A stretch of DNA of 60,000 bases from Bugula neritina (Eukaryota > Bryozoa > Gymnolaemata > Cheilostomatida > Bugulidae), in NCBI GenBank assembly GCA_964035545.1, contig OZ037770.1, forward strand, positions 15,662,642-15,722,641, in the 5' to 3' direction. Under the pieces are notes generated by a model that was not told the DNA's origin, searched no databases, and saw only the letters and a program-made list of their open reading frames with translations. The position numbers and the translations under genes are program-made. Each line of letters opens with the position of its first letter. The first letter of the stretch is position 1. Positions 47,101 to 58,096 of the stretch are shown one piece after another.

Positions 47101-50043
47101 CATAAGCATATACTGGTACCCTGTAAGCATACATAAGCAGATGGTCAACCAACTAACAGCCAGCTGAGCAAATCTGAAATCTTTTCACATTTAAAGCAAA
47201 CAGATGTCCACAACAAATTCAAGCAATTATTTTCTGTCAAGCCTTTCACTGATTGTTAGACTAAATAAGGGCTATAATTATAAATCAGGAGAGGCAACTC
47301 CTGATGAATAATGGATAAAGATCTATGGAGCATCACAACAATATAAATTAGCAAGCTTGTTGAAGAATTGCATGACATCTAATCAAGCAGTTGCATGTTT
47401 GTGGATGTGGGTTTAGCCCTGCCTTTATTTACACTGGGCCTCTTCACAAAATTGTTTTTTTATTTTTTCATGCATGTGAATAGAATACAGATAAACATGA
47501 ATTAGTAGAACCAGCCCCAACTCTGGTGTGTTTGTTGTGTTTTACATATCAGTTTAACTCTAGGAGTGGATATTTCAGCATGGCTTAAACTGCCAACAAT
47601 ACAACCAGTTGCTGCTGAAGTATTTGGACAAGGAGAGATTTTGGTTTTGTAATACAAGATGGAGTAAAGACCAAATAGCTTAAGAGGTGCTATGCAAACA
47701 GTGTCACACATCCTGTGTGCTAAGTAATCAAGTGAAATGCCAAGAGATAGTGTGACAGAGTAAATATGAGGCAAATGGTCATGTATGTTCACAGATACAA
47801 TTCATAGGAACTTTCAGGCAATATTATGATTTCACTTAGAAACCAACAAAACCTAGTCTGCCCTCTTTGTTCAGAGAGTATGAGTGACTTACAACAGAGG
47901 TACAGAGTACAGAGGATGTGTGAATACTGTTATAATTTGCATGTATAGCACAACCTCCTGGTGTTAAAATTCCATGTTTCTTCAAGAATCAGAGACCTCA
48001 ATCTGGAGAGTGAACAGAAAATTTAGAATAAACTTAGTAGTGGGTGAATTACTTCTTTTCATATTTCAGAATATCATCTAATCTTTAAAACTGTTCCAAC
48101 CAAACATAACTTGATAAATTTAGAAGTTTTGAAACTAAAACAAGCACTCACTAGTGTCCTAGTCTTTCCTTTTACATAATTTGATTATTAACAAATTTTA
48201 GGGGCAAAAATTGGGTGTGAACTTCTGCATATTTTAATTTGGTATACTCAACCACACTTTCTATGTGGATTACTGATATGAGTTAGCCAGCTGAATTACA
48301 TCTTAGCTAGCTGAAACTTAGTAGAATAAATACTGGTAAGAGAGAGGAGTTTAGTACCCATTCTATAGATGTGCTCCACCAAACGGTTTCTGCCGAAACC
48401 AACTCCGGAGTCGACAGGAAGTCGGATGTAGGTGATGTCATACGTCTTCGTCAGATTCTCGCTGACGCTGTCTTCAAACGAGTCATCTGCCACAAACACG
48501 GGGATGTCTGGGTAACTCTCCTTGAAGGAGGCTATGGTGGTCATCAGACACTCGGCTCTGTTGAACGTCTTTATAGCGACAGCGGTTCTCTGCAGGATCT
48601 CGTTAGGGGTTATGTACGACCCCTTCTTCAGGGGTGGCAGCGTGCTCCTGGGAGAGCTGCCAGTTATGACCAGTTTGGCAGCTGCTTCGCTCTCTCTCAG
48701 CGGTTTACTGGTCACCTTCTGTAGCTTCAGGGCAGACCTTGGTGTTGTGAGCTTCTTCGGGGTGGTTGGAGGGTCCTCAGCCGTCTTAGCTGTAACAGAG
48801 TCAGCTTTAGCTGTAACAGAGTCAGCCTTCTCTCTGACAGCCTTGAAGATCTCTCTCTCATTGGCCGGGGGTGGTTTGTGGGCGGGAATACGCACTGGAT
48901 AGGAGCGGTGCTCGTCAGGCTCAACGTACTGACGCAGCTGACGGTGGTCGACTTCCAGGAGCTCCGTCTGCACCATCGGCAGCCCGTCGCTGCTCGGCTG
49001 TTGCTGCAGCAGCAGGAGGATGTTCATGGAGAGGAGGGCGGTTATCCCTAGGAGGAAGTAGGGCACTTTCTTAGCCAGACTACAACAGAGTGTGTGGGTA
49101 CATGTACATAGCAGAGTACGTGAGTACATGAACAGAGCAGAGTACGTGAGTACATGAACATAGCACAGTACGTGAGTACATGTACATAGCACAGTACATG
49201 AGTACTTGTACATAGCACAGTACGTGAGTACATGAACATAGCAGAGTACGTGAGTACATGTACATATCACAGTACGTGAGTACATGAACATAGCAGAGTA
49301 CGTCACAGGAAGTGATATTCTACAGCTAAAGAGGAAAGTGTGGAGTCCCAAGGGACGGATATTGAAAAGGGAGTGGCTAGCGAAGGTAAATGCTCAGTCA
49401 GTCTACTTGAAGGTGATTTATGAAGTGAGATAGTAATTTATCACATCATTGACTATCTAAAAGTTTGGTGGCCAGAAATTTAAATGGTTTACCTCATCAT
49501 GATGGAAGATGGGACAGGTGTGTGCATTTGATTAACAGCTATACACTACACAGTACTTTATACACTACATTATACAGTGTGCTATACAATAAACTGTAGA
49601 GTGTAGTGTATACTACACAGTATACACTACACAGTACTTTATACACTACATTATACAGTGTGCTATACAATAAACTGTAGAGTGTAGTGTATACTACACA
49701 GACTAAGTGACTTGACTATGCTTTAGAGTTTAGACAGACAACGTTATTTAGGATGCTGACTTAGGATGCTGCCTTAGTTATAATGTCAAGCGATACCTTA
49801 ATTATTCAAGTACAAATCAAGTCATATTTAATAACTTAATTGACCAACTTCTAAGTTCAGTTTTCTAACCTAACTTACTTGCCTAACCCATTCCAGCAAT
49901 CATTTACCTACTTTTAGAGTTCATAAGTTCAATATAATCACAAGCAAGTTGCTCTTTCCAACAAGAAATATTTTAGATACTTACTTAGCCCGATCTCTTT
50001 GTATGAAGAAGACATCGCTAGTGGGACGTCTCCGCCTCCCCAT
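41157..50043 (-). CDS. Two-domain Golgi glycosyltransferase (GT12-like plus GT7-like)
   Basis: Ten minus-strand exons: 50043-49985, 49079-48358, 46804-46658, 45721-45634, 44469-44301, 44113-43883, 43685-43585, 43408-42830, 41871-41812, 41541-41157; total 846 codons. It is a type II membrane protein: basic start MGRRRRPTSDVFF, TM helix VPYFLLGITALLSMNILLLL, then a Pro/Lys/Ser-rich stem. Residues about 180-395 match beta-1,4-GalNAc-transferases of the B4GALNT1/2 type (TAVAIKTFNRAECL, VFVADDS, metal-binding SDDDYT, CDRSDLMQQFFIAETETL, KVLHNK). Residues about 506-800 resemble the chondroitin GalNAc-transferase/GT7 fold (YLITAVSNDAVHMDRLLSF, LGGPFSRSIGLKKGFDYA, SIDTSIIIP, FAPVCY, GYGMIGACFDDYAAIGGWDT, WGAEDVDIMNRM). 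The expected role is transfer of GalNAc or Gal residues in the Golgi; the acceptor is unknown. Introns carry several minisatellites, two including splice acceptors. Confidence 0.88.
42422..42634 (-). mobile_element. tRNA-derived SINE, copy 2
   Basis: Same family as the copy at 19275-19498 over its whole length (head with TGATCTAGGGGTTAGAG and GGGTTTGAAC on the minus strand, body GATGTTAGGAAGAGCATCCA), with many substitutions. It lies in intron 8 of the glycosyltransferase gene. No clear target duplication seen. Confidence 0.75.
44141..44285. repeat. 26-bp AT-rich repeat in glycosyltransferase intron 5
   Basis: About five copies of ATCTATTAGTATATATAATA plus TATTAC lie just upstream (in gene direction) of the exon 6 acceptor. 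On the minus strand each has AATAG|ATG, weakly like the real ACAG|ATC junction. Confidence 0.8.
44515..45105. repeat. 11-bp minisatellite in glycosyltransferase intron 4
   Basis: More than 50 copies of CAGTATACAGT or CAGTATATAGT. The splice site of exon 5 lies just outside the array. Confidence 0.92.
45721..46495 (-). repeat. 21-bp minisatellite carrying the exon 4 acceptor, frame-preserving
   Basis: About 37 copies of a 21-bp unit whose minus strand reads TATTATAG|GTATGATACTG, matching the exon 4 junction (TATTACAG|GTATGATACAT). The frame of exon 4 stays open through the whole array, giving repeated GMILYII or GMTLYIT heptapeptides. Confidence 0.92.
46800..47135 (-). repeat. 31-bp minisatellite carrying the exon 3 acceptor
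   Basis: Eleven copies, mostly 31 bp (two of 34), contain the minus-strand junction CTTACAG|GGTACCAGTATATG, the same as the start of exon 3. The exon frame remains open upstream across much of the array. Confidence 0.9.
49085..49310. repeat. 24-bp GTACGTGAGTACATG repeats in glycosyltransferase intron 1
   Basis: About nine copies of a unit with AGTACGTGAGTACATGAACA immediately upstream (in gene direction) of the exon 2 acceptor. The copies contain ACTCTGCTATG on the minus strand, similar to the acceptor's ACTCTGTTGTAG. Confidence 0.85.
49537..49702. repeat. Tandem 83-bp duplication with internal inverted repeats
   Basis: A segment starting TACACTACACAGTACTTTAT is present twice in tandem. Its ends are themselves inverted (ACACTACAC versus GTGTAGTGT). 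Confidence 0.75.
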
Positions 50044-51336
50044 CCCTAGAGTAGAACTCTGTAGATATCTCTGTGCAGTTTATAGATGACTGATTAGACT
50101 TGTCTGTGTCAGTATGTATACTCAGTATAAAGTAACTCAACTAATACTCAGTATAAAGTAACTTAACTAATACTCAGTATCAAGTAACTCAACTAATACT
50201 CAGTATCAAGTAACTCAACTAATACTCAGTATACAGTATCGTAGCTAACCTACTACTCTACTGTTCGACAAACAAATGACTGCACTCCAATGAATGAACT
50301 CAGCATATAATAGAATGTTATTTGAATGCCTGCCCATTGTCGCACAGGACACGCCTTACATTGGCCAATGAGCACGTACAGTATAACTGTGTAGGAGTTT
50401 TACAATAAATGACGTCAGGGCAAACATGTGGGCAATCATGAGGGCAAACGTGGGGCAAGAAAACATGAATAATATGTTTCATTCGTCTATAAATACAAAA
50501 GAACATTAAAATGTTTGTTTTTAGAAAATTGCATGTATTGAAAATGAAAATATTTATAGCACCCATTTTAATACTCCAAACTAGTGAAGTGAAAGTGTTA
50601 TACACACGCAGTCTCTAGCTGTTGGCTGACACTCAAAGAGAGAGTGGTAGGTGTTGAGATGTTAACTGGGCCAGACTAGCTCTCAATACAGTGAAGAATA
50701 AACTAAGAACCTAACCTGATAGCTAACTGGTTGGAGAGCTCACCTTGCCTACCCTAACTGACGCAGATAGTGGAGTTATAATTGATATTGTAGAGTTTCT
50801 ATAACACTGGGTGAGATGTTGGTATGAATGAATGTTACGTAACGTTTGCATTTCCACCTTGCATCAGGTGTAGAGTGCATGCAAAGAAATAATTTATGCA
50901 AATTGAATGCTTCAAATAGAAATTAAAATCAGTTTAAACTAGATAAGTAATATAATTAGTAAATATAATATAATATAATTAGTAAATACAATATAATATA
51001 AGATAATCTAAGGAGTACATGTTTTCACTTTATTTCCAGAAGTTGACCAGATAAAAAGATAATTGATGAGGACAAGTTGTAGTAACAAATGTATGACTTG
51101 TTTCCCATATATATTTACATTCTACATGTCTACCACAGTCTGTCTGTTTGTCTACCACAGTCTGTCTGTTAGTCTACCGCAGTCTGTCTGTTAGTCTACC
51201 GCAGTCTGTCTGTTAGTCTACCACAGTCTGTCTGTTAGTCTACCACAGTCTGTCTGTTAGTCTACCACAGTCTGTCTGTTAGTCTACCACAGTCTGTCTG
51301 TTAGTCTACCACAGTCTGTCTGTTTGTCTAACGGTG
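50044..51336. other. Glycosyltransferase promoter region and ARP6 3' UTR
   Basis: A 27-bp repeat (TAATACTCAGTATAAAGTAA) occurs about five times at 50110-50240, close to the glycosyltransferase start. An ARP6 poly(A) signal is likely near 51028 on the minus strand. No other gene recognised. Confidence 0.45.
51125..51325. repeat. 22-bp GTCTACCACAGTCTGTCTGT minisatellite in ARP6 3' UTR
   Basis: Nine copies immediately downstream of the ARP6 stop codon (gene direction), so probably transcribed in the 3' UTR. Confidence 0.9.
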
Positions 51337-54300
51337 TCATAGGATTTCATGTTTATTCTCGAGAAACACGTTGGCTCCATGTTCGTTGTAAGCTTCCCTT
51401 GAAACGGCAACTTTCTGGAACTGCGAGCTGCCAGCCAGAGTCTTGCCTCCTTCCCAGGCGTACGAGATGGGGCTGGAAGTATTACATCAGTCATCATGTG
51501 ACACGCTGGCAAACAACACTCATTACTCACTCATGTATTTTTATATAAAATGTTTGAAAATGGAAACGGAGGAGGTCGTGGGAGTAAAATAAATCACCAG
51601 AAAGCAATTTATTTAATAATATTTCAAACATTAAAAGACGGGTTGGAATGTATCCTACATGAAATGTAGAGCTTGAAAATGTAAGTATTCAATACCCTCG
51701 TTCAGTGGGTGTATATTATATCATGCGTATTACGTATAGATTATATATATATATAACATTACATGAATACGTGAAGTAAATAAACATTGGGAGTCTAAAG
51801 TCTATCTGGAACATGTACCAACATAATAAATGTAGTTTTTGCTTCAAAGTGACAATTGAAAGCAGATTAGCATAAATTTAAATACAACTGACAGACATAT
51901 GAGAAAGTGGAAGTACACAAGGTGAGTTGTATATTATGGATAGAGTCTTATTCATGTATCTTAAATCAATGGTTTTAGGTATAATGGCACTGGTAAGAAT
52001 GCTGACTCTCTCACTCACATATGCTGACTCTCTCACACATATGCTGACTCTCTCACTCACATGCTGACTCTCTCACTCACATGCTGACTTTCTCACACAC
52101 ATGAGGTTGTTGCACAGACATCTAACGTGAGAACAGAACAGGTTGAGTATTCTATTTGACTAGTAGTGTCGTAACCAAGTGATTGTAACAAGTGCAATAA
52201 ACTGCTTGTCATTCTTATGACTGAAACAAAAGACTGTATTGAGGAGTTATTGTGTAACAAAGGTTATAGAGACAAGCAGAGTCATGTAAGCTGAGTAGAA
52301 TCATGTGGCCTGCGTAGAGTCGCATATCTAGATTGAGCGATAAAATACGTATATGGTGGAGAACTCTTTACATGTTGCTGGAAACTCACTACGTCTGGCC
52401 ACATGAATTTAAATTCCAGGCTGCAGGAGTTACCTGTCCTTGCAATACAAACACAGTACAATTTATTTACTGCCATGTTATAAATTATGTCGCTATTCTC
52501 AGTGCTATCGATTGAAAGTAAAATGTAAAGCTGAAAAATGGGCTCACTCAATAGTTTTCAGCCAATCAGATTAATATATTTGTCTAGCATGTTGACAGCT
52601 GCACAAAGCTGACACTATTTTAGTTTATAAAGCTGAATAAATTGATAGAATATATTTGAATATTCTGCCAATAGGGCACTCCCAGAGTGGCGCTGACACA
52701 AGTGAGTGAAGCTGACACAAGTGAGTGATATTCACACACAGCTGACCCTGTCATGCTGTCTCATATTATACTCTAGAATAAAAGAGCCGGGTACTAATCA
52801 GAAGTAAAAACTGAAAAGACAGACTAGTTATGACAGGAAATAATCACGCCGTGTCACGGTGACATACGATTACGGAAAATTAGTAATAGAGAAACTGATA
52901 TTCTACTGATGATAGCGCAATTAATTGTTGTCATTAGTCAATGATATTCATTCAGCGAAACTAATGCGGTGGGATGAACACTTGGTTCACAATACAAACA
53001 TGAATAATTTTGGATCTTGTGTGACCACAGATTGCACTAAAAGCATGTGAGTTTCTGTGTGTACACAATAGCCTATTTCTGTGCGTACACAATAGCCTAT
53101 TTCTGTTCGTACACAATAGCCTATTTCTGTGTTTAGCTTAGGTTGATAAGTTATAAAACTTATACACGAAATTTCTGATCTACTATTTAGAGAACTCTGT
53201 TGTATCTCGTTTTATTAAAAACATGTTCTATTTTTGTCTCACTAATCACAACAGAACTTAAATTGCCAAAACTAGATAAGAATTGTCCCCACCACACACA
53301 CACACACACACAGTTACATACATGTCTACCAGAACCACACAATACACATACACAGTTACATACATGTTTACAAGAACCACACAGCACACATACACAGTTA
53401 CATACATGTTTACAAGAACCACACAACACACACACACACACACACACACACAGTTACATACATGTCTACCAGAACCACACACACACACACACAGTTACAT
53501 ACATGTCTACAAGAACCACACAGCACACATATCTTGGTTACAACTCAGATACAGGTATGGAGTTACACACCCATGAAAATAAACTTGTAGCACATTCAGT
53601 TCACACATACAATGTCCTCAATTGAATCCCATCTTGGACAACCGGACAGTGATGATGAGGTCCAGTAGAGAAGATAACTGCTAAAACTATAATCCACAGG
53701 TAAAATCATAGTCCGTAGGTAAAATTATAGTCCATACGTAAAATTATAGTGCGTAGGTAAAACTATAGTCTGTAGGTTAAATTATAGTGCATAGGTAAAT
53801 CTAGAAACCATGTGGAAATATTATCGTACTGTATTTTATCATTTGGCTCCCCACCAGACACCTTTTGAGTCTTATGTTATGTGTATGAGTTGCTATAGCG
53901 ATAGTTGCCACGGTAACTGTATAACAATCACTCCACCACTGCAGAATAACCCTCACGCTGTCAACACTGAGCGCAACAGCGGCAGCAGCTGAACCAAATT
54001 CTCTAAACAATTGAGACAAGAGCGACAGGACAGACTGCGAGAGCACACAACTCTGAAACTATACTCAACTGAAGGGTGTTGAATACTGTGTGTAACTCAA
54101 CAGTGTACTCTGAATATAGGAAAGTTTGTTGGTATGAGAGTTATCTTATCATGGTATACAGTAGGGGAGATCTGCAGCATAGCTACTCAGGTGATATCTG
54201 CATACACATTGGGTACATTAACTTAGCCTTAGGTGGCATACATTAGCTTTAGATACTGTAGTACAGAGTAGTAAGGAACAGAACTACATGGCTTAGCTTC

Positions 54301-57300
54301 AGATCCTACAATACAGCCTCAGACACTGTGTTATAGCCTAAGATCTCATCTAACCTATAGAGGAGAACTTACTTAGCAGGAAGATGAACTTTGACATCAA
54401 AGAATATGTCAGTAGAGCTTCTCACATCGTCAAACCTACAATCAGACAGAGTACTCTCAGGGGTGGAGCGAGATGGTACAATATTGTTAGGGGGTGGAGC
54501 GAGATAGCATTATATTGTTAGGGGGTGGAGCAAGAAGGTATAATATTGTTAAGGGGTGAAGCGAGATGGTATAATATTGTTAGGGGTGGAGCGAGAAGGT
54601 ATAATATTGATAAGGGGTGGAGCAAGAAGGTATAACATTGTTAAGGGGTGGAGCAAGAAGGTATAATATTGATAGGGGGTAACTCACACTCTCTGCTTGA
54701 AGCCGGGGAAGAGAGAGTTCCCTCCAGTTAGAACGATGTTAGACGTGAAGTGAGGCTGCATTGCTGTAAAACATTTCATCCTGTTACAGAATTCACAGGA
54801 GACCTAAATTATCACATATAATAACATAACACAAGAATAATATAATATAATAATATAATATTATAATAACATAACATAATAATAATATAATAAAGAGGTA
54901 CCGGGGTCAGTTAGGCTGATGACATGATTGATGGCCTCAGCCAGTCCGATCTGCTCGATGCCGATGTCGGAGGGTCTAAACAGCACCTCGGGAACTGAGA
55001 ATCTCTCGCTGTTCATTCTGATTACCTGCGTGTAGCATATACTATAGTACTGTATTACCTGCGTACAGTATATATTATAGTATTGTATTACCTGCGTACA
55101 GTATATATTATAGTATTGTATTACCTGCGTACAGTATATATTATAGTACTGTATTACCTGTGTGTAGTATATATTATAGTATTGTATTACCTGCGTACAG
55201 TGAGATATGCAGATTATATACTATGTATAATATATTATGTATAATACACTAGAATGATACACAGTACATAGTATTATATCGTATTTATAGTAGAAGAACT
55301 AGAAGGCAATAGACTAAGGACCTGCTGCTGTTTGTTAGCTGGTTGGTCGGGTGTACGAACATAGCCCCGCTTCACTAGAGTGTAGTCTGGGAGGACGTAG
55401 TCCATTGCTAAGGTGTTGGACTTTCCTTTCAATCTGCAAATGAAATACTAGAGGTTGTTAGATGAATAGCTGATGCTAACTGACACATATACTGACACAT
55501 GTACTGACATATATGCTGACACATATGCTGACGCATACTATATACTGACACATACACTGATACTAGCTGATACATATACTGATACTAACTGATACATATA
55601 CTGATACTGATACATATACTGATACTAACTGATACATATACTGACACATATACTGATACTAACTGATGCATATACTGACACATATACTGATACATATGCT
55701 GACACATATATTGACACATACTAGATACTAACACATATGCTGACACATACTAGATACATATACTGACACATATACTGACTAAACTGATACCTGCTGTGGA
55801 CCATGTCCTTCTGAAACTGAGTAGACACAAAACATACGTCTTCCTTACACTGATTCATCACGTAGCTTTCATCCATCACCATTAGTTGTCTGTGAGGTAT
55901 CAGAACGTTAGTATAATATTATAGCATAGTATACCTGTATGATAGTATAACTGTATGATAGTATACCTGTATGATAGTACACCTGTATGATAGTACACCT
56001 GTATGATAGTATACCTGTATGATAGTATACCTGTATCAGAGCTTACCTGTATGATAGTATACCTGTATCAGAGCTTACCTGTATGAGATGATATCTTTGA
56101 GATGATTGGTCAGCTGTTTCCCACCTACATCCAGCCTGTAAGAAAACTAAACTCCATAACTGAGTTATAACTATTCTGTTTCTGTATCAACTGGGAGTAT
56201 AGAACAAGTCATACACTATCAACTAGTACAGCATGAGTTACCTCTTAGAATACTGCTGGAGTCGCCTTCCCTTATAGTAAGGAGTGATGTGTGTGAAGGA
56301 ATACCCGCTGTCGACCACTAACGTACAAGCCGGGGCTGTTTCCTGTTGACTCGTGTACTTGAGTTGACTCAGATACGAAGCTGGAAAGTTACAGAAAACT
56401 GAGGTCAGGACTGGAGGATTTAAGAGTGAAAAGTACGAGTTAACAGAAGGTGTTGTAGGAGTTATCATCTCTAATGTACAACTAGCAACTTACAGTTACA
56501 CTTGAATGAAGACCTGAACTGATATTCTTCGAATATGATCTCAGCCATGGCTTCCTGAACTGTGGTGAAGTTGTGGAGAGGCTCTGTTATGATCAGATCT
56601 GTCTCATCAAAGTCTACCTTTTGACACAAGAAGAAAATCAGTAGAATAGAGCAGATACAGGGCAGAGAGAAGAAGGGAAAGTAACAAGAATCAGAACAGA
56701 GGAGAAAGATACAGCATAGAATGAGGGAGAGAGAGAGTAGCTGTATCTAAACCTGTAAGCAACTCTTTCCATAGACATAGTCCCAGACTTGTTTTTCAAT
56801 TTCCCAATTCACAAGATACCCCTAAAACAAAAAAAATTAAAGTAGCAGTTATATAGTTTGACTGTCTGGTTATGCCACATACACTGCAGGCTCTTCTCTA
56901 AACTACTAGTGAAATGTAAATATGACAATAACATTCAACTAAAGATTTATCCTCAGCATCCAATAAAGCAAATAGTTGACAGCCAGTGACTTAAAGTTAC
57001 AGCAATTCTCCTTATTATATGTTCAGAATGTTTTATTGTTCATAGTTCTGCCCAATCAATAATTTCAAAGCTACTGGAAATACAGGACTCTTCAAGTACC
57101 TTTTGGAAAGGTAGAAGATAGAATAACCCAGAGAGATCTTTACACTCATCTATCTGATCACCAATGAAGCAACGACTTCTTACCGTCTTAGCCTTCATTA
57201 CACAGTTGGGCATAACCCTGTAATTTGTGAAGAATAACAGATCACATACTAATACAAAGTCGATAGATGATTAAATGATCTAAGGTTTGATAACTTATAG

Positions 57301-58096
57301 TTATAGTCATACTCAGAATGAGTAATTTTCTCTCATGTTTGAGTGACAGACAGGTATTTCTACCACAATGACTAGTCAAATATTAGCATATTAGTATTAG
57401 GTATAGGTATAGCTCTTCATGTCATTTTACAAATATAAATTATAATGTTTAGGTTCAACATAATGATGAAGTTGAAACTAAAACAATATATCATTATTTT
57501 TATTTTACATGAACATCATTAATTTTATCATTATGATTACCTGTCAGACTCAGTGTCTGATTATCATTATTTATTATCATCACGGCTTATGATCATCAGT
57601 CACACCAACCATTCAACAACTTTCAGTTTTTTATTAAAAGGTGGTGCACCATTAAATTCCCATTATCATTATGATTACACCTGCAACATGAATATTACTT
57701 TGAATACCCGCCGTTGTTATTGTTACTCATATTGAGGTTATTTAGCACACCTTTGACAATTACCACTCATAAAGCTAATAGTAATAACACCGATGGCGAC
57801 ACCGACTGTCAAACTGATAGTGATAATCATTATGATTACACCTGCAACATGAATATTACTTTGAATACCCACCGTTGTTATTGTTATTCATATTGAGCTT
57901 ATCATTTACTTTTAGCACACCTTTGACAATAACTACTCATAAAGCTAATAGTAATAACACCGATGACGACACCGTGACATCATGATGTAAAACTAAATGA
58001 GAATAATTTAATTTTAAATTATTACCTGGGATTTTCTGCATCAGAAAACTCTGCTTTAACAGAGCCTGCTCCATTGTCAAGGACTAATACCACCAT
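51337..58096 (-). CDS. ACTR6: Actin-related protein 6
   Basis: Twelve minus-strand exons: 58096-58026, 57217-57100, 56821-56753, 56617-56494, 56380-56242, 56135-56079, 55889-55791, 55433-55322, 55025-54902, 54763-54688, 54435-54373, 51472-51337; total 395 codons, against about 396 in vertebrate ARP6. It shows the actin-fold phosphate loop start ([15 protein letters not shown]) and ARP6-typical segments: [127 protein letters not shown] and [13 protein letters not shown]6 is a nuclear subunit of the SWR1/SRCAP complex, which deposits H2A.Z. Intron 11 is nearly 3 kb; the others are short. Introns 6 and 8 contain junction-spanning repeats. Confidence 0.95.
51995..52105. repeat. ATGCTGACTCTCTCACTCAC repeats in ARP6 intron 11
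   Basis: About five copies of an 18-20-bp unit. The rest of intron 11 (51473-54372) contains no recognisable gene besides simple repeats. Confidence 0.75.
53290..53535. repeat. CA-rich repeat with 55-65-bp units in ARP6 intron 11
   Basis: About five units contain CAGTTACATACATGT, ACAAGAACCACAC and variable (CA)n. They produce spurious ORFs on both strands. Confidence 0.8.
54455..54680. repeat. About 34-bp repeat in ARP6 intron 10
   Basis: Seven diverged copies of a unit with GGGGTGGAGCGAGA and GGTATAATATTG fill the intron between exons 10 and 11. Confidence 0.8.
55021..55200 (-). repeat. 33-bp repeat carrying the exon 9 acceptor, frame-preserving
   Basis: Six copies, starting exactly 33 bases apart (55021, 55054, 55087, 55120, 55153, 55186), contain the minus-strand junction ACGCAG|GTAAT. 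Read in the exon 9 frame, each unit is open and encodes [11 protein letters not shown]. Confidence 0.88.
55485..55785. repeat. Irregular ACTGACACATATACTGATAC repeats in ARP6 intron 7
   Basis: Short repeated words (ACTGACACATAT, ACTGATACTA) lie across intron 7. No splice site copies. Confidence 0.75.
55930..56080 (-). repeat. 16-bp repeat carrying the exon 6 donor
   Basis: Eight or nine copies of a unit whose minus strand reads TATCATACAG|GTATAC follow exon 6, which ends TCATACAG|GTAAGC. Each copy keeps an AG|GTA donor-like core. Confidence 0.75.
57660..57980. repeat. About 160-bp tandem duplication in ARP6 intron 1
   Basis: Two direct copies share CATTATGATTACACCTGCAA and extend to a common GACGACACC-type end, with a few substitutions and a small indel. 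Confidence 0.8.

Noticed and set aside
48371-48902. 117- and 126-codon plus-strand ORFs
   Set aside because: They are antisense to glycosyltransferase exon 2 and show no protein family features.
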